From Trichomonas vaginalis G3 (lineage: Eukaryota; Parabasalia; Trichomonadida; Trichomonadidae), in the NCBI RefSeq assembly GCF_026262505.1, contig NC_067206.1, positions 7,282,879-7,346,878 on the forward strand: a DNA stretch of 64,000 nt, read 5' to 3'. The notes under the pieces were generated by a model. The model was not told the DNA's origin. It was given only the letters and a program-made list of their open reading frames with translations, and ran no database searches. This document shows positions 37,624-47,212 of the stretch, piece after piece. The position numbers and the translations under genes were made by a program. Position 1 is the first letter of the stretch. Every line of letters begins with the position of its first letter.

Positions 37624-37984
37624 AAACTTGTTCGCAATTGTGAACCATTGCGAACAAGTTTGCCAGATATCTGGAAGGAATTGCTCCTTATGATATATGC
37701 ATTGTAACTGTATATATCATAAAGAGCAATTCCTTCAATTAAACGCAAAAACTTTGGTGCAATCGTTGCTGATTGCACCAAAGTTTTCGAACTTTCCCGA
37801 GGGAATTGGAGGGTGAGAGATACATAGTCTATCTATGTACCTCCCACCCTCCAAATCCCACTCTAAATGGGAGAAACTTTGTTCGCATGTTATCTTATTC
37901 AAACAAAGTTTCTCCCATTTAGAGAAGGAATAGGAGCCAACCAGGCACTGATATATAATCAGTGCTTTGTAGGCTCCTATTCCT
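37624..37984. repeat. Core cluster of six unrelated hairpins
   Basis: Stems are 37,624-37,637 with 37,648-37,661 (14 bp), and 37,674-37,697 with 37,713-37,736 (about 24 bp, one mismatch). The third is 37,748-37,764 with 37,771-37,787 (17 bp, 6-nt loop) and the fourth 37,806-37,815 with 37,845-37,854 plus an inner stem. The fifth is 37,861-37,883 with 37,902-37,924 (23 bp, perfect). The last is 37,927-37,938 with 37,972-37,983 plus an inner 8-bp stem. Stem sequences are unrelated to each other, and gaps between hairpins are short. Confidence 0.9.
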
Positions 37985-38024
37985 AATAAAAATTTGAAAA
38001 CTTTGGAGCATTTGATTATTGTAT

Positions 38025-38305
38025 TTTGTCAAGAGAAATTCAACCCTGCGAAGTGTCAGTTCTAGACTGGTGCCTCGCAGGGTTTAATTTCTCATATTGG
38101 TAGATTTTGATGTTTTTATATTAACAAAAACGAATGAAAAAGATCCGCTTATATAAGAGGAAACTCTCTATCAGAGGTGCTGAATTCAGGCATTCGCATC
38201 TGATAGAGAGTCTCATTTTATATAAGCGAATATAAAAGAATCTATTCTTTTTTGGAGCGTATTTTCAAATATTGAATACTTATGAAAAGTGTTTTTCCTA
38301 AAAAT
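38025..38305 (-). repeat. Right arm of the 281-bp internal inverted repeat
   Basis: Reverse complement of 37,338-37,618 with only isolated differences (for example GGGTTGAATT against GGGTTTAATT near the inner end). Such identity means the inversion is recent or kept identical by gene conversion. Confidence 0.9.
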
Positions 38306-38620
38306 TTAATATAATGCTTAGCACAATATATAAAATTAAAATATCTATAATTATTTTCTATATCACACTTTTCATTACACCTTGAAAAGTCTTCTCAAAC
38401 TCTATTTTTAATTATTTTTTAGATATATCTCAAGTGTGATTATTCAAAAACTCATATAGACTATATTTATTTTTTTCATTCAAAAAATTATATGAGAATC
38501 TCAAATTAACTTTCAAATTTTTTATTTTAAAAACATATTAATAATCATATTTTAAGATACTTTTTCGCCCAAAAAATAATCGTACTTCCTCGACGATTAA
38601 TCGGCTCTCAATTTCTATCG

Positions 38621-38642
38621 TTGACACTACTTAGCATGCAAC
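38621..38642 (-). repeat. Right terminal inverted repeat
   Basis: 22 bp, reverse complement of the left repeat, followed directly by AATTAT (38,643-38,648). Confidence 0.9.
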
Positions 38643-38648
38643 AATTAT

Positions 38649-38964
38649 AAAGTTTGCATTATATCAGATGAATATTTATAAAAAATTTTAAAAATTTAGA
38701 TATTTGAGAACAATATTTAATTGAGAAACTTATAAAAGGGCCCAAGTATTATGCCATAATGAACATGTAAGCTAAGCTACTCATATTTGGAGTGGAATTA
38801 CTTCTTTTAAATTTGAAATCCGAATAAATTAAAATAAAATCCTTTTATTTATTTAAAATATACGAAATAAGTGAAGAATAATAACGGCAGCGAAAAAATA
38901 TAACAAAATAAATATATATCATAACACAAAAACAAAAAAACAAAAACAAAAATATTCCGAAAAA
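38649..38964. other. Intergenic, nothing recognised
   Basis: AT-rich sequence between the hairpin element and the 3' end of the ArfGAP gene, ending in an A-rich tract with AAACAAAAACAAAAA. No gene or repeat of note. Confidence 0.6.
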
Positions 38965-40929
38965 TTACTTCATTGCGCTGAGCAAAGAAATTGTTGTTGT
39001 TCTTCTTGGCATCTTAATATGAGTCTTAGCCACACCAGACATATTGAGTTCGACAGGCGGTTTGATGTCATGAGCTCCGTTGTCTTCTATTTCGCCGTGA
39101 TTCCAGTAAGGCAAGAAAAGTGCCGCAATTGTTCTCTTTCCGCTTAGAATTGCGATCTTGTAAGGATGTGTGTCCTCGTTTACATTTGGATTGCAACCAG
39201 CTGCAAGGAATACTTCCGCTGCTTCTGCGTTATCATAATACGCTGCGTAGGAGAGTCCTGACCATCCACCCTGGTCCAAGACATCGATGTTAGGAGTGTT
39301 CAAGACAACGAGCTGTGATACTTCGGCGGAAGCACAAGATCCTGCAATATGCATTGCACCATAACCTGTCTTTTCGTTGCGAAGTAATCCATAGCAAATT
39401 GCCTCGAAAACGGTGTTGATGTCGTTCATTCTGATCGCTTCTTTGTAGTCGATCTTACGTGGTGGAGCAAGGAATGACTTGTTGACATACTTGTCTTTGA
39501 TGAAACGCTCACGTTCATCTTTGGTCGCTTGGTCGGTGATTTGCCTTGGTCCGACATTTGGCTGGAGGATTTTGTTGGCATTTGCGTTTCCGATAACAAT
39601 CAAAACCTTGAGAGTTGTGTCGTCAAGGTGGTCGAGAGTGAGGGATCTGACCTTGGAGATATCGGATGTAAGAGCGCGATGGAAACCGGAGCAATTGATG
39701 CAAATGCAAGTTCCCCAGTTGATGCAGCACCATGATGGGTTGTGAGCGCCACAGTCTGCGCAAACCTGGTCACGCATAAGCTTCTGGACCATCTGGTTGT
39801 CGCTTTCTGTGGATGTAGCTTGAGGTAGTTGAGTATTGACGGCATCGGAGTGGTCAAGAAGGTATTGGATGTTGTTGTTGATAACAGACATCCATTCCTT
39901 CATATCCCAGTCTGTAAGAGCTTGTAAGGTGTAAGTCTTATCGCGAGAAATAATTGTGAAACAGTTGCGGCGATCTGGATCGTTGATTGACTTTGTTGAC
40001 GTGAGGAGTAGAGGCAATTGGCCGAGCTGCTCTTTGGAGTCTTCCGCGTTATGGAAATAGTATAATTTGTAATTGCGGCAAACGAAATAACGGCGCTGCC
40101 AGGATTTCGTAATTCCGGAGCCCTTCTTCCAGAGATAACCTTCGTGGATGAGGGAGTTAGTACCTGGGAATTCAAGTCTAATTCTACGCCAGTAAAGCTG
40201 ATAGTAGCTTTCGATTGATTTACGGATGATTGCTGTGTTCTTGTCGTAAACGTCGATCTCGGCTGTAGAAACTGGAAGGGCTTGGCGGATTGTATTGAAA
40301 TGGTCTTTGGCTCCTTTGAAGAAATCTGCGCATTGCTCGTAGGTCGTGCCGAGCATGTTAAGGAAAGCAATGAATTCTGTCAAAACTTCGACGTTCTTCT
40401 TACGCTCGACAAGTTCTAATTGACGAGAAAGCTGGAAATCAGCAAAAACGGCTCTTCCGTGGGACTGCATGAGCTTCATGTCGAATTCTTCGATCTCTGT
40501 ATCCGATGTCTTCTTTTTGGAAAGGGATACATACTTTTCAAATGTTGAATGATAATTATCATACATTTTTTCGGCTTGCTTTCCGAGCTGTTCGGCGTTT
40601 TTGACATCGTTATTTATAAACTGAGTCAGCGGTGAAATTACAGCGGTTGAAATCATATCATAATGTGTATTCATTGTTTCCGAAAAGCTATTGAGTAATT
40701 CAACTATTGAAACAATATTAGGATCGCCTTCTATATTACCGAAATTGGTGAAGCTGACTGAAAGCTTGTGCATGATACCACATAATTGTTTGCCAACTTC
40801 AACATACTTGCCAAATGTGCGCTCTGCTTCGATAATGAGAGATGCCATTTTTTGTATGCTGTCAAGACGCTTGTGAAGGCCATCGACGTGGAGTGGTGAT
40901 AAGTTAAGATATGCAATAGTTTCCTCCAT
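38965..40929 (-). CDS. BAR-PH-ArfGAP-ankyrin protein (ACAP-like)
   Basis: A 654-residue frame. Residues about 1-240 are helical and fit a BAR-type membrane-bending domain. A PH domain follows (about 262-365), starting IHEGYLWKKGSGITKSWQRR and ending with the DWDMKEWMSVINN helix. The ArfGAP zinc finger spans about 385-500: CADCGAHNPSW, then CICINCSGFHRAL with the CX2CX16CX2C spacing and the catalytic arginine in HRAL. Ankyrin repeats close the protein (GAMHIAG, GLSYAAYYDNAEAAEVFLAAG). The architecture is that of ACAP/centaurin-beta proteins, which stimulate GTP hydrolysis by Arf6-class GTPases at endosomes and plasma membrane. All key residues appear present. Confidence 0.88.
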   Translation of the reverse strand: MEETIAYLNLSPLHVDGLHKRLDSIQKMASLIIEAERTFGKYVEVGKQLCGIMHKLSVSFTNFGNIEGDPNIVSIVELLNSFSETMNTHYDMISTAVISPLTQFINNDVKNAEQLGKQAEKMYDNYHSTFEKYVSLSKKKTSDTEIEEFDMKLMQSHGRAVFADFQLSRQLELVERKKNVEVLTEFIAFLNMLGTTYEQCADFFKGAKDHFNTIRQALPVSTAEIDVYDKNTAIIRKSIESYYQLYWRRIRLEFPGTNSLIHEGYLWKKGSGITKSWQRRYFVCRNYKLYYFHNAEDSKEQLGQLPLLLTSTKSINDPDRRNCFTIISRDKTYTLQALTDWDMKEWMSVINNNIQYLLDHSDAVNTQLPQATSTESDNQMVQKLMRDQVCADCGAHNPSWCCINWGTCICINCSGFHRALTSDISKVRSLTLDHLDDTTLKVLIVIGNANANKILQPNVGPRQITDQATKDERERFIKDKYVNKSFLAPPRKIDYKEAIRMNDINTVFEAICYGLLRNEKTGYGAMHIAGSCASAEVSQLVVLNTPNIDVLDQGGWSGLSYAAYYDNAEAAEVFLAAGCNPNVNEDTHPYKIAILSGKRTIAALFLPYWNHGEIEDNGAHDIKPPVELNMSGVAKTHIKMPRRTTTISLLSAMK

Positions 40930-41033
40930 TCGTAATTTTTTTTTTAGCTTTGAAATATTTTTGAATAAAAAACCGAGGGGACTAGGTAATATTGTTTAAT
41001 TTTTATTTCACGAAATATAAGACCTTATAGATA

Positions 41034-41375
41034 TTAATCAGACCAAGCGTTAATTGTTTGGAGGTATTCTTCGTTTTCAATTTTATTTCCAATCATAAAA
41101 AGTGACGCTTTTTCGGATGTGAATTTGAAATTAATAACCTGAACGCGGATCTTTGATTTACAAGAGTGTATTATGTACTCTTGTTGGCCTGCATGTGTCA
41201 TTTTGGGAGATATTGCCTGTGCATATCTCCCAGAATGACACACTTTTCCGCATTCATAACTTAAATGCGGAACTTTGACCGACAAAAGTGTCATATGCAC
41301 TCTTGTCGATTGCGATGTGTCATTCTGGGAGACATTGCCTGTGCATATCTCCCAGAATGGCACACTTTTCCGCAT
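41034..41375 (-). pseudogene. Short gene tail fused to a hairpin-bearing repeat
   Basis: The last 42 or so residues (SKIRVQVINFKFTSEKASL... to NAWSD) look like a genuine C-terminus. Upstream the frame is made of the 122-bp hairpin repeat at 41,141-41,390. As the period is not a multiple of three, each copy reads differently. This parallels the remnant at 17,613 with its 121-bp array. It is probably a gene fragment whose 5' part was lost. No family is recognised. Confidence 0.4.
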
Positions 41376-41390
41376 TCATAACTTTAAATG
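41141..41390. repeat. 122-bp tandem repeat, each unit with three hairpins
   Basis: About two units are present: hairpins at 41,160-41,184, 41,194-41,242 (20-bp stem TGTGTCATTTTGGGAGATAT, one mismatch) and 41,246-41,272, then the same three shifted by 122. In the second unit the last stem has lost its right arm. A half unit precedes (GCGGATCTTTGATTT at about 41,145). The repeat sits in the shared upstream region of the divergent ArfGAP and Hsp70-like genes. Confidence 0.85.
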
Positions 41391-41462
41391 ACAAATTTAT
41401 ATTGTCAAAAAATTCATGTAAAAAATGTTGTCAATTTTTTTTTGAATAATTTGTTTATTTGA

Positions 41463-43088
41463 ATGACAGCTGTACTTCAATTAGGAAACAGCACTACTTA
41501 CTACTATGTTTTTTCAGAAAGCACCAAGGAAAATTCAAGCCTGCCTAATTTCTCTGAATATCAAATGGATTTCGGCCTTCATCCAAGAGATTTCCGTCCA
41601 TTAGAAGATATGGAAGTCAACCAAACCACTTGTCCATTTGAGAAACACTCAGCCCATGAATTTCTCCAGTATATTGGCGAGGATAAAACGGTTATAACTC
41701 CTATAGAAGATCAATCTCAAGGAATTATTAACTACACTGCTAAAGATTGTTTTTCTCTTATATTACACATGATCATTCGTAGAATTCGGGCAAATTACAA
41801 AAAGAAACTTCAATACATATTCATTATTGATCCAAATTGGGTTGGCAAGGAGATTGAAGCCTTGCAGGATTGCATAGCCGATAACGAGATTACAAACTAC
41901 AAGATTGTTTACTCAGATGACATGATCAGTAACTTTTTAAATTCATATCTCCAAGATCATGATATAAATGATGAAAAACATACCCTTGTTATTAACTCAG
42001 GTTCAACAGGAACAGGAGCGTTTATTGTCAAAACAAAACAAGATCAAGATCCAGAAATTATCAACAAAGGTTATATCAAAATAGGAAACATTAATTTTAC
42101 GAATATTTTATGTGAAATGTTTCTTGATCAGTTCGAAAATGACAACTATACCGATCAAACAAAAGATGTAATTGCAGAAATCAAGGAACAAACTCCAAAT
42201 CCCTCAAAACGATGCTTTTTCAATGCAGTGAATAAACTTTTACAAACAATGTCTCCCGGTCTCAGATCAAAGCTTGATACAGTATCCCTGAACCAAGCAT
42301 TTTTCGAGAGTGATACCATTGCTTATGATGATGTCATTCACAATCAACATTACTCAGAAATTGCGCAAGAACTGACAAGTTTTATTAAGAAATTAATTGG
42401 CTCTGTTAAAATTGATTATTATACAACTGTTGGTGGAAACTCTTTGAATCCATTCTTCAAACAGATCGTCAAAGAGACAATATCAAATTACCAGGAGCTT
42501 TGCTTGAACAATTCCAGATGTTCGGCAATCAGTGGCGCAATAGAATTGCTTTCAAAGACAACGGATTTCTCCAAATTTTCAAAAGGTAAAACTGTGAACA
42601 AAGAACTCACGAAAAATGCAAGAAAACAATTTGAAGACAATAAGTATGAGGATGAGCTCTTGAATCAATACGAATCTATTCCTGGTCTCACAAGATACTT
42701 TAATAAACTTGGTATCGATATACCAGAAAAACTCGAAGAACTTCTCGATAGTTTTGATGGCGAACCCGATGATGATTTAAATGGAGTAGAAAAGAAAATC
42801 AACAAAGCAATTGAAGAAGTGCAAGATTTTACTGAAGAAGAATTCATCAAAAATGATTGCAACAAAGATAATCTACGTACAGCATTGACTGCTGCAAGAG
42901 ATGCAATGACAGCTAAACAAAAACTAGAACTTTTGTCATTAGCAGATAATATCTACCCTCCAATCAAAAATTCCGAAAGTTTCAAACAGAAGATGGAAAA
43001 TGAAGCTAAGAAAAGAGGGAATGATCAAGCATTTAAAGAGAAATTATTGAATGAATTTTGTCAATATTTAGCTGAATTTCAACAATAA
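41463..43088 (+). CDS. Divergent Hsp70-family protein
   Basis: A 541-residue frame. The actin/Hsp70 ATPase fold is shown by HTLVINSGSTGTGAFIVK (phosphate-2 motif, replacing DLGGGTFDVS) and YTTVGGNSLNPFFKQIVKE (adenosine motif, VGGSSRIP). The order and spacing agree with an Hsp70/Hsp110 nucleotide-binding domain. The first motif (MTAVLQLGNSTTYYYVF) is strongly altered and lacks the DLGTT core. The C-terminal 180 residues are helical and acidic, as in Hsp110 lids, with no EEVD or ER-retention end. It may serve as a nucleotide-exchange co-chaperone. TCAATTTTTTT upstream could be the initiator. The stop is TAAAC. Confidence 0.65.
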   Translation: MTAVLQLGNSTTYYYVFSESTKENSSLPNFSEYQMDFGLHPRDFRPLEDMEVNQTTCPFEKHSAHEFLQYIGEDKTVITPIEDQSQGIINYTAKDCFSLILHMIIRRIRANYKKKLQYIFIIDPNWVGKEIEALQDCIADNEITNYKIVYSDDMISNFLNSYLQDHDINDEKHTLVINSGSTGTGAFIVKTKQDQDPEIINKGYIKIGNINFTNILCEMFLDQFENDNYTDQTKDVIAEIKEQTPNPSKRCFFNAVNKLLQTMSPGLRSKLDTVSLNQAFFESDTIAYDDVIHNQHYSEIAQELTSFIKKLIGSVKIDYYTTVGGNSLNPFFKQIVKETISNYQELCLNNSRCSAISGAIELLSKTTDFSKFSKGKTVNKELTKNARKQFEDNKYEDELLNQYESIPGLTRYFNKLGIDIPEKLEELLDSFDGEPDDDLNGVEKKINKAIEEVQDFTEEEFIKNDCNKDNLRTALTAARDAMTAKQKLELLSLADNIYPPIKNSESFKQKMENEAKKRGNDQAFKEKLLNEFCQYLAEFQQ

Positions 43089-43559
43089 ACGTTTATTCTT
43101 TATTATTCTTAAGTATTTTGATTTTCTTACAAAGTTAACGAGGGGACAAGTGTTTTGCTTAGTTTGAACATCGAAGATCTTATGAGAAACTTAGAATTGT
43201 TGAATAATCGGCCATTCTCTTTGCAACAAATATAGAAAGGATATTCACGTAATTTGGAAGGATTTTCCAAAATTATATCTTCAATAGCAAACCATGTTCT
43301 GCACAAGCATAAAAGATCCACCTACATGATGAGTTAGAATTTTTGATGCTTCCCATTTGTGACTATCTCTAACTTGCAATGCAAACCTCTCAAAACTTGG
43401 AGATGAGGAAAGACGATAAGAATTTTTTTAGAATATTTTCAAAATTTTGACTTAGTTCATTTTTATTAATATCTGATCAAGACACTCACCAAAATAAATA
43501 CAGCAATTTGCGAAGCATATGTAAATACCACATCTATTCATATAATGCGTTGTATCAGT
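43089..43559. other. Intergenic with a possible BTB-like relic
   Basis: The minus strand at 43,127-43,321 reads CKENGRLFNNSKFLIRSSMFKLSKTL. This resembles the first strand-helix part of the BTB-like N-terminal domain found in many trichomonad ankyrin genes. It stands alone, so it is probably a relic. Nothing else was seen. Confidence 0.4.
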
Positions 43560-44535
43560 TAAAAACGGAAAATGAAAAAGATTTATAGTGGATTTACAAA
43601 AGAAATGATCAAAACAGAATTGATTGATTCAAAGAAATTCCATCCTTAAATAATTATACGAGACATTTTAAATATAATTCAGTATAATAATCGCTATACA
43701 AAGTCATATTTATCTCTTGCCAAGCTCATATCTGATGAATATCATGTGGAAGATGTCATTAATGTTGAATTTATTTCAAACTTTCTGTTTTATAAAGAAT
43801 ATGGAATCAAATTAGACAAATACAAAGATTTCAAAAAAATTAAAACACAAAATCTAGATATTCATTCAAAAAATACAATTTACAAAGCAATTATGTATAA
43901 CAGCTTAGAAAGATTCATCTCAACTGCTGAAAGAACTGGATTTGATGAAGATCATAGACTCGTTGGCGATTTGTATCCATATACTAGCTACGGATATTCA
44001 TTACTTGAATTATGTTGTTATCATGGAGCATTTGATTGTTTTAAGTTATTAAGAACGAAATTCAGCTCACACATAACTCAATCGTGTCTTCAATTTTCAT
44101 TTTTAGGAGGAAATCCAGAAATATTGAGTGAATGTAGGTAGCTGGACTTCTACTTTCATAAGGTATAAGTATTAATGAAAAAGATAAGTTTGAAAAAACC
44201 GCGTCACATTACGCATCAGAATATAATTCTAAAGAAAAAGTCGAACTTCGTCTTTCATATCAATGAAAAAGGTAGATTTGGATTGACCGCTCTTCGTATT
44301 GCATCAGAACATAATTCTAAAGAAACAGTAGAAGTACTTCTTTCACACGGTACAAATATCTCCTCTTCATAATGCAGCATTTCATGATAATAAAGAGATA
44401 ACTGAACTTCTTCTTTCACATGGTATAAATATCAATGAAAAAATAATGATGGAAAAACAGCTCTTCATATTGCAACAATACATAATTATGATGAAATGGT
44501 GGAAGTTCTTCTTTCACATTGTTCAAAAATATAAT
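43560..44535 (+). pseudogene. Decayed ankyrin-family gene (YKEYGI type)
   Basis: Pieces in several frames match the gene at 57,433: YNNRY.KSYLSLAKLISDEYHVE, then ISNFLFYKEYGIKLDKYKDF, then IDHTIY-like TENTIYKAI (here SKNTIYKAIMYN). After these come ankyrin repeats such as GLTALRIASEHNSKETVEVLLSHG and KTALHIATIHN. At least four frame changes or stops interrupt it: near 43,650, at 44,141, near 44,370 and near 44,435. The longest intact part is 43,746-44,141 (131 residues). The parent family is one of the largest in trichomonads. Confidence 0.75.
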
Positions 44536-44983
44536 GTTCCTACATAAGAGGCTTCTCTTTCATTTATAAATCTACTGACTACATTTATAATTAGCAAATA
44601 TTCGTTTATTATCTCAGTATATATTTATGCTAAAATGAAGTAAAAATATTTATTTACTCATTCTTCAAATACAATGGCTCAAACTATGAATGATCATCTT
44701 TTGAATCTATTTATATTTTCTCGCATGATAAATTTGAATTATAAAATATATAAAATATTGCATTATAAGTTGCTGACCATTTGCCATCTTGGTCAGAGTT
44801 TTTATGCCTGCATCCTTAATCTGAGGATTTTATGGGTATTTGAGGTGAATATTTCAATTAGCAGCATTTTCAGGTGAATTAATTTTTTTCAGATAAGCAA
44901 CGTACCAAGAACATGTTTTAAATATTAGTCAAGATTTTGCTTATTTTCATTTCAGTTCATTTTTGACTATTTTAACGTCATAA
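44536..44983. other. Intergenic, nothing recognised
   Basis: AT-rich sequence before the kinase. TTCATTTTTGAC about 25 nt before the ATG at 44,984 has initiator form. A short low-complexity frame at 44,674-44,877 is not convincing. Confidence 0.5.
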
Positions 44984-46137
44984 ATGTCAAGTAGCGATAT
45001 TCTCCCAGCCAAAATAAAAGATCTCTATCAAGTAATTGGCAATGCTGGACAAGGAGCAAACGGCATGTGCTATATTTTATCAGAGAAGGAAAATCCAACT
45101 TCATTATATTGCCTCAAAACACAACATGTTATAGAGGTAGAAGTAGAAACCGATATCACTCTATCCCATTGAGTCCAGATATTATTGACTATGACAACGA
45201 TGAAAATAATTTTAGAGCTGGCTGCTTGCAACGAGATTCGTGGGTTTTAATGGATTTCATTTCAGGTGTCACATTGGACAACTTAGTCAAGTATTTGATA
45301 ACAAATCAATTAGATTTTCGCGACTACCAAATCTTAGCTATTTCTTACGTTATCTCATACGTCCTTGGAAAATTGGGTGCTCACAAGCACAGTGATCTTA
45401 AGCCTGATAACATCATAATTGATGGTAATTTCGTTGCCCACGTAATTGATTTTGGAGAAATGAGTGCAAAAAAGAATTTTCTTATATCTACAACACATGC
45501 ACCACATGGAAACAGATGTTTCTCTGCTCCAGAAACAGAAAAACTTACATATTATCCTGCATCTGATATTTATTCATTAGGATGCATTATTTATAATATG
45601 ATATTTAAGATGATTCCATTTGAATCATATGCATCAAAAAATAATGAACTACTAAAGAAGAAACAAGAAAAATTCGAAAGAGTTCATCATTTGAAAGCTC
45701 CTTCTAAAGAAACATACCTTGTAACCTTACTCAAGCAAGTAGATTCTATGGAAAAGTATGAATCAACATACGACCCTTCACAAATGACAGTTCGAGACGA
45801 ATTAATCGAAATCATTAAGAAATGCACACTTAAGGAGCGTGAATCTCGTCCAAAGGCTGAAGAATTATGCGAATTAATCCGAAATATCGCAATAAATCTT
45901 CTTTCACCTGATGATTTTGATAAATTTAGATTAATATGTTTATTGGCTGAAAATGAACAATATGCATCAGGTCCATTTGGAACAAAGGAACAAATTGAAG
46001 CGTATCTCAAGGCAGGTTTTAATGAAATTGATTCAAACATCAAGAATAATCTTAATAAAATCAAAGAGATCTTGAACATCAATTGCGAAGAAGGAAGTCT
46101 ATCATCAAATGACTTTTTTGCTAAAATTTCAAAATAA
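44984..46137 (+). pseudogene. Protein kinase-like gene with one frameshift in the N-lobe
   Basis: The first frame (44,984-45,172) gives a glycine loop IGNAGQGANGMCY and the lysine strand YCLKTQ. The second frame (from about 45,140 to 46,137) gives the rest: SWVLMDFISGVTLDNLVKYL, then HKHSDLKPDNIII (catalytic loop), VIDFGEMS (DFG) and CFSAPETEKL (APE), then SDIYSLGCIIYNM. The two frames join only through one shift around 45,130-45,170. In the catalytic loop HRD is HSD, so the arginine is lost. It may be a pseudokinase, a recent pseudogene, or a sequencing error. The C-terminal 110 residues are trichomonad-specific helices. Confidence 0.7.
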
Positions 46138-47212
46138 AAAATTCATATTTTGACTAATTTAAAATTCTAGTTATTTACTTTATTTGTCTCAATATGATAG
46201 ATCAACACATTACTATTTTATCAATATTATTGAGCAAATATATAAAAATCTATATTAGCAAGCAATATTACTTTAAAACTGTTATTACTGTCATTTATGA
46301 AGTGGGAATACATAATTAATGTATAGATTGCTTTATACTTAATATAGTACATGTAACAATTTGGATCATGTACATGTTACAATATCTTTTTAGAATAGGA
46401 TAATAAACAAATCACATTACAAGCCCATATCTCTACAAATATATGACAAATACATTCATTGATGAATCATAAGATTGAAATTAAAATAAATTCAGAATTT
46501 TTTCCTTTATTTTGAAGAAGTTAAGATTAGGTTGATTAAACAACCTTTTTCTAAAATATCATTCCTTGCTAATATAGAATTTTATCTTTTATTTTATGTA
46601 TTCTTTGTATGAGACCATTCATACAAGACTCACTCATACGGGAAGAGCTAAACATGGACTCTTTAATGCGTGGATTAGAATATTATTGAGATTTCTTCAA
46701 TAAATTTAGATTGAATTTTTTTTACAAACAGGAATGTGTATAATCAAATATCAAATTCATACTATATTCGAAATTGAAAATCCGATGGTAAACATATCTA
46801 TAGTAGATTTTGTTGGCAAATTGTGGAAAAATTTCCAACTGGATTTTTTTTGGGCATTTAATAATAATTTTGAAAGGATATTTTACATAGATCAATATTA
46901 TAAAAATCTAAGTTCAATCTTATGGTTATTTATTGAATTGAAATAAATAACAAAATAAATTCCCTTAAATAACTTCTTAAGAGAAAATATCTATGTTCCA
47001 GAAGGATAAATATTTTGAGAGTCATTTAATTTTTCTGAAGAAATAAAGATAACTCTCAATTTTCTGTAACTTGGTCACTGGACTCGATTATGTTTAAATA
47101 CGTACAGTCGTTATTAAAGACAAAAATTTTAACCCAAACAATAATAGACATTCAATTTTTTGTGGAATGATTAGCCACTTTTGGATAGTTTTTCAAATTT
47201 ACCAAATCCGAA
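46138..47212. other. Long intergenic region with a doubtful short frame
   Basis: About 1.07 kb, AT-rich. A plus-strand frame at 46,734-46,946 (MCIIKYQIHTIFEIENP...) has a mixed composition and an AT-rich leader but no relatives known to me. Inverted GTAACA/TGTTAC sequences surround 46,350-46,381. TTTTTCAAATTTACC shortly before 47,213 may be the initiator of the next gene. Confidence 0.45.

Larger units (their letters stand above)
37081..38642. mobile_element. Non-autonomous hairpin-rich element with 22-bp TIRs and 6-bp target duplication
   Basis: The 1,562-bp block starts and ends with the same 22-bp perfect inverted repeat (GTTGCATGCTAAGTAGTG...) and is flanked on both sides by AATTAT, a 6-bp target-site duplication. 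Subterminal parts also match in part (ATCGTCG.GGAAG). Inside is a 281-bp inverted repeat (37,338-37,618 and 38,025-38,305, about one mismatch in the last 65 bp) around a 406-bp core of six separate hairpins. No protein of any size is encoded, so movement must depend on an enzyme elsewhere. A 6-bp duplication occurs with Polinton-type and a few other transposases. The superfamily is undetermined. Confidence 0.85.

Noticed and set aside
37578-37781. Short minus-strand frame inside the hairpin element
   Set aside because: It is built from hairpin arms and has no protein-like pattern or leader.
37081-38642. Mariner, MULE or Helitron element
   Set aside because: The 6-bp AATTAT duplication differs from TA (mariner) and about 9 bp (MULE), and Helitrons have neither terminal inverted repeats nor duplications.
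39479-40370. Other-frame readings within the ArfGAP gene
   Set aside because: The correct frame shows three complete domains; the others are shadows.
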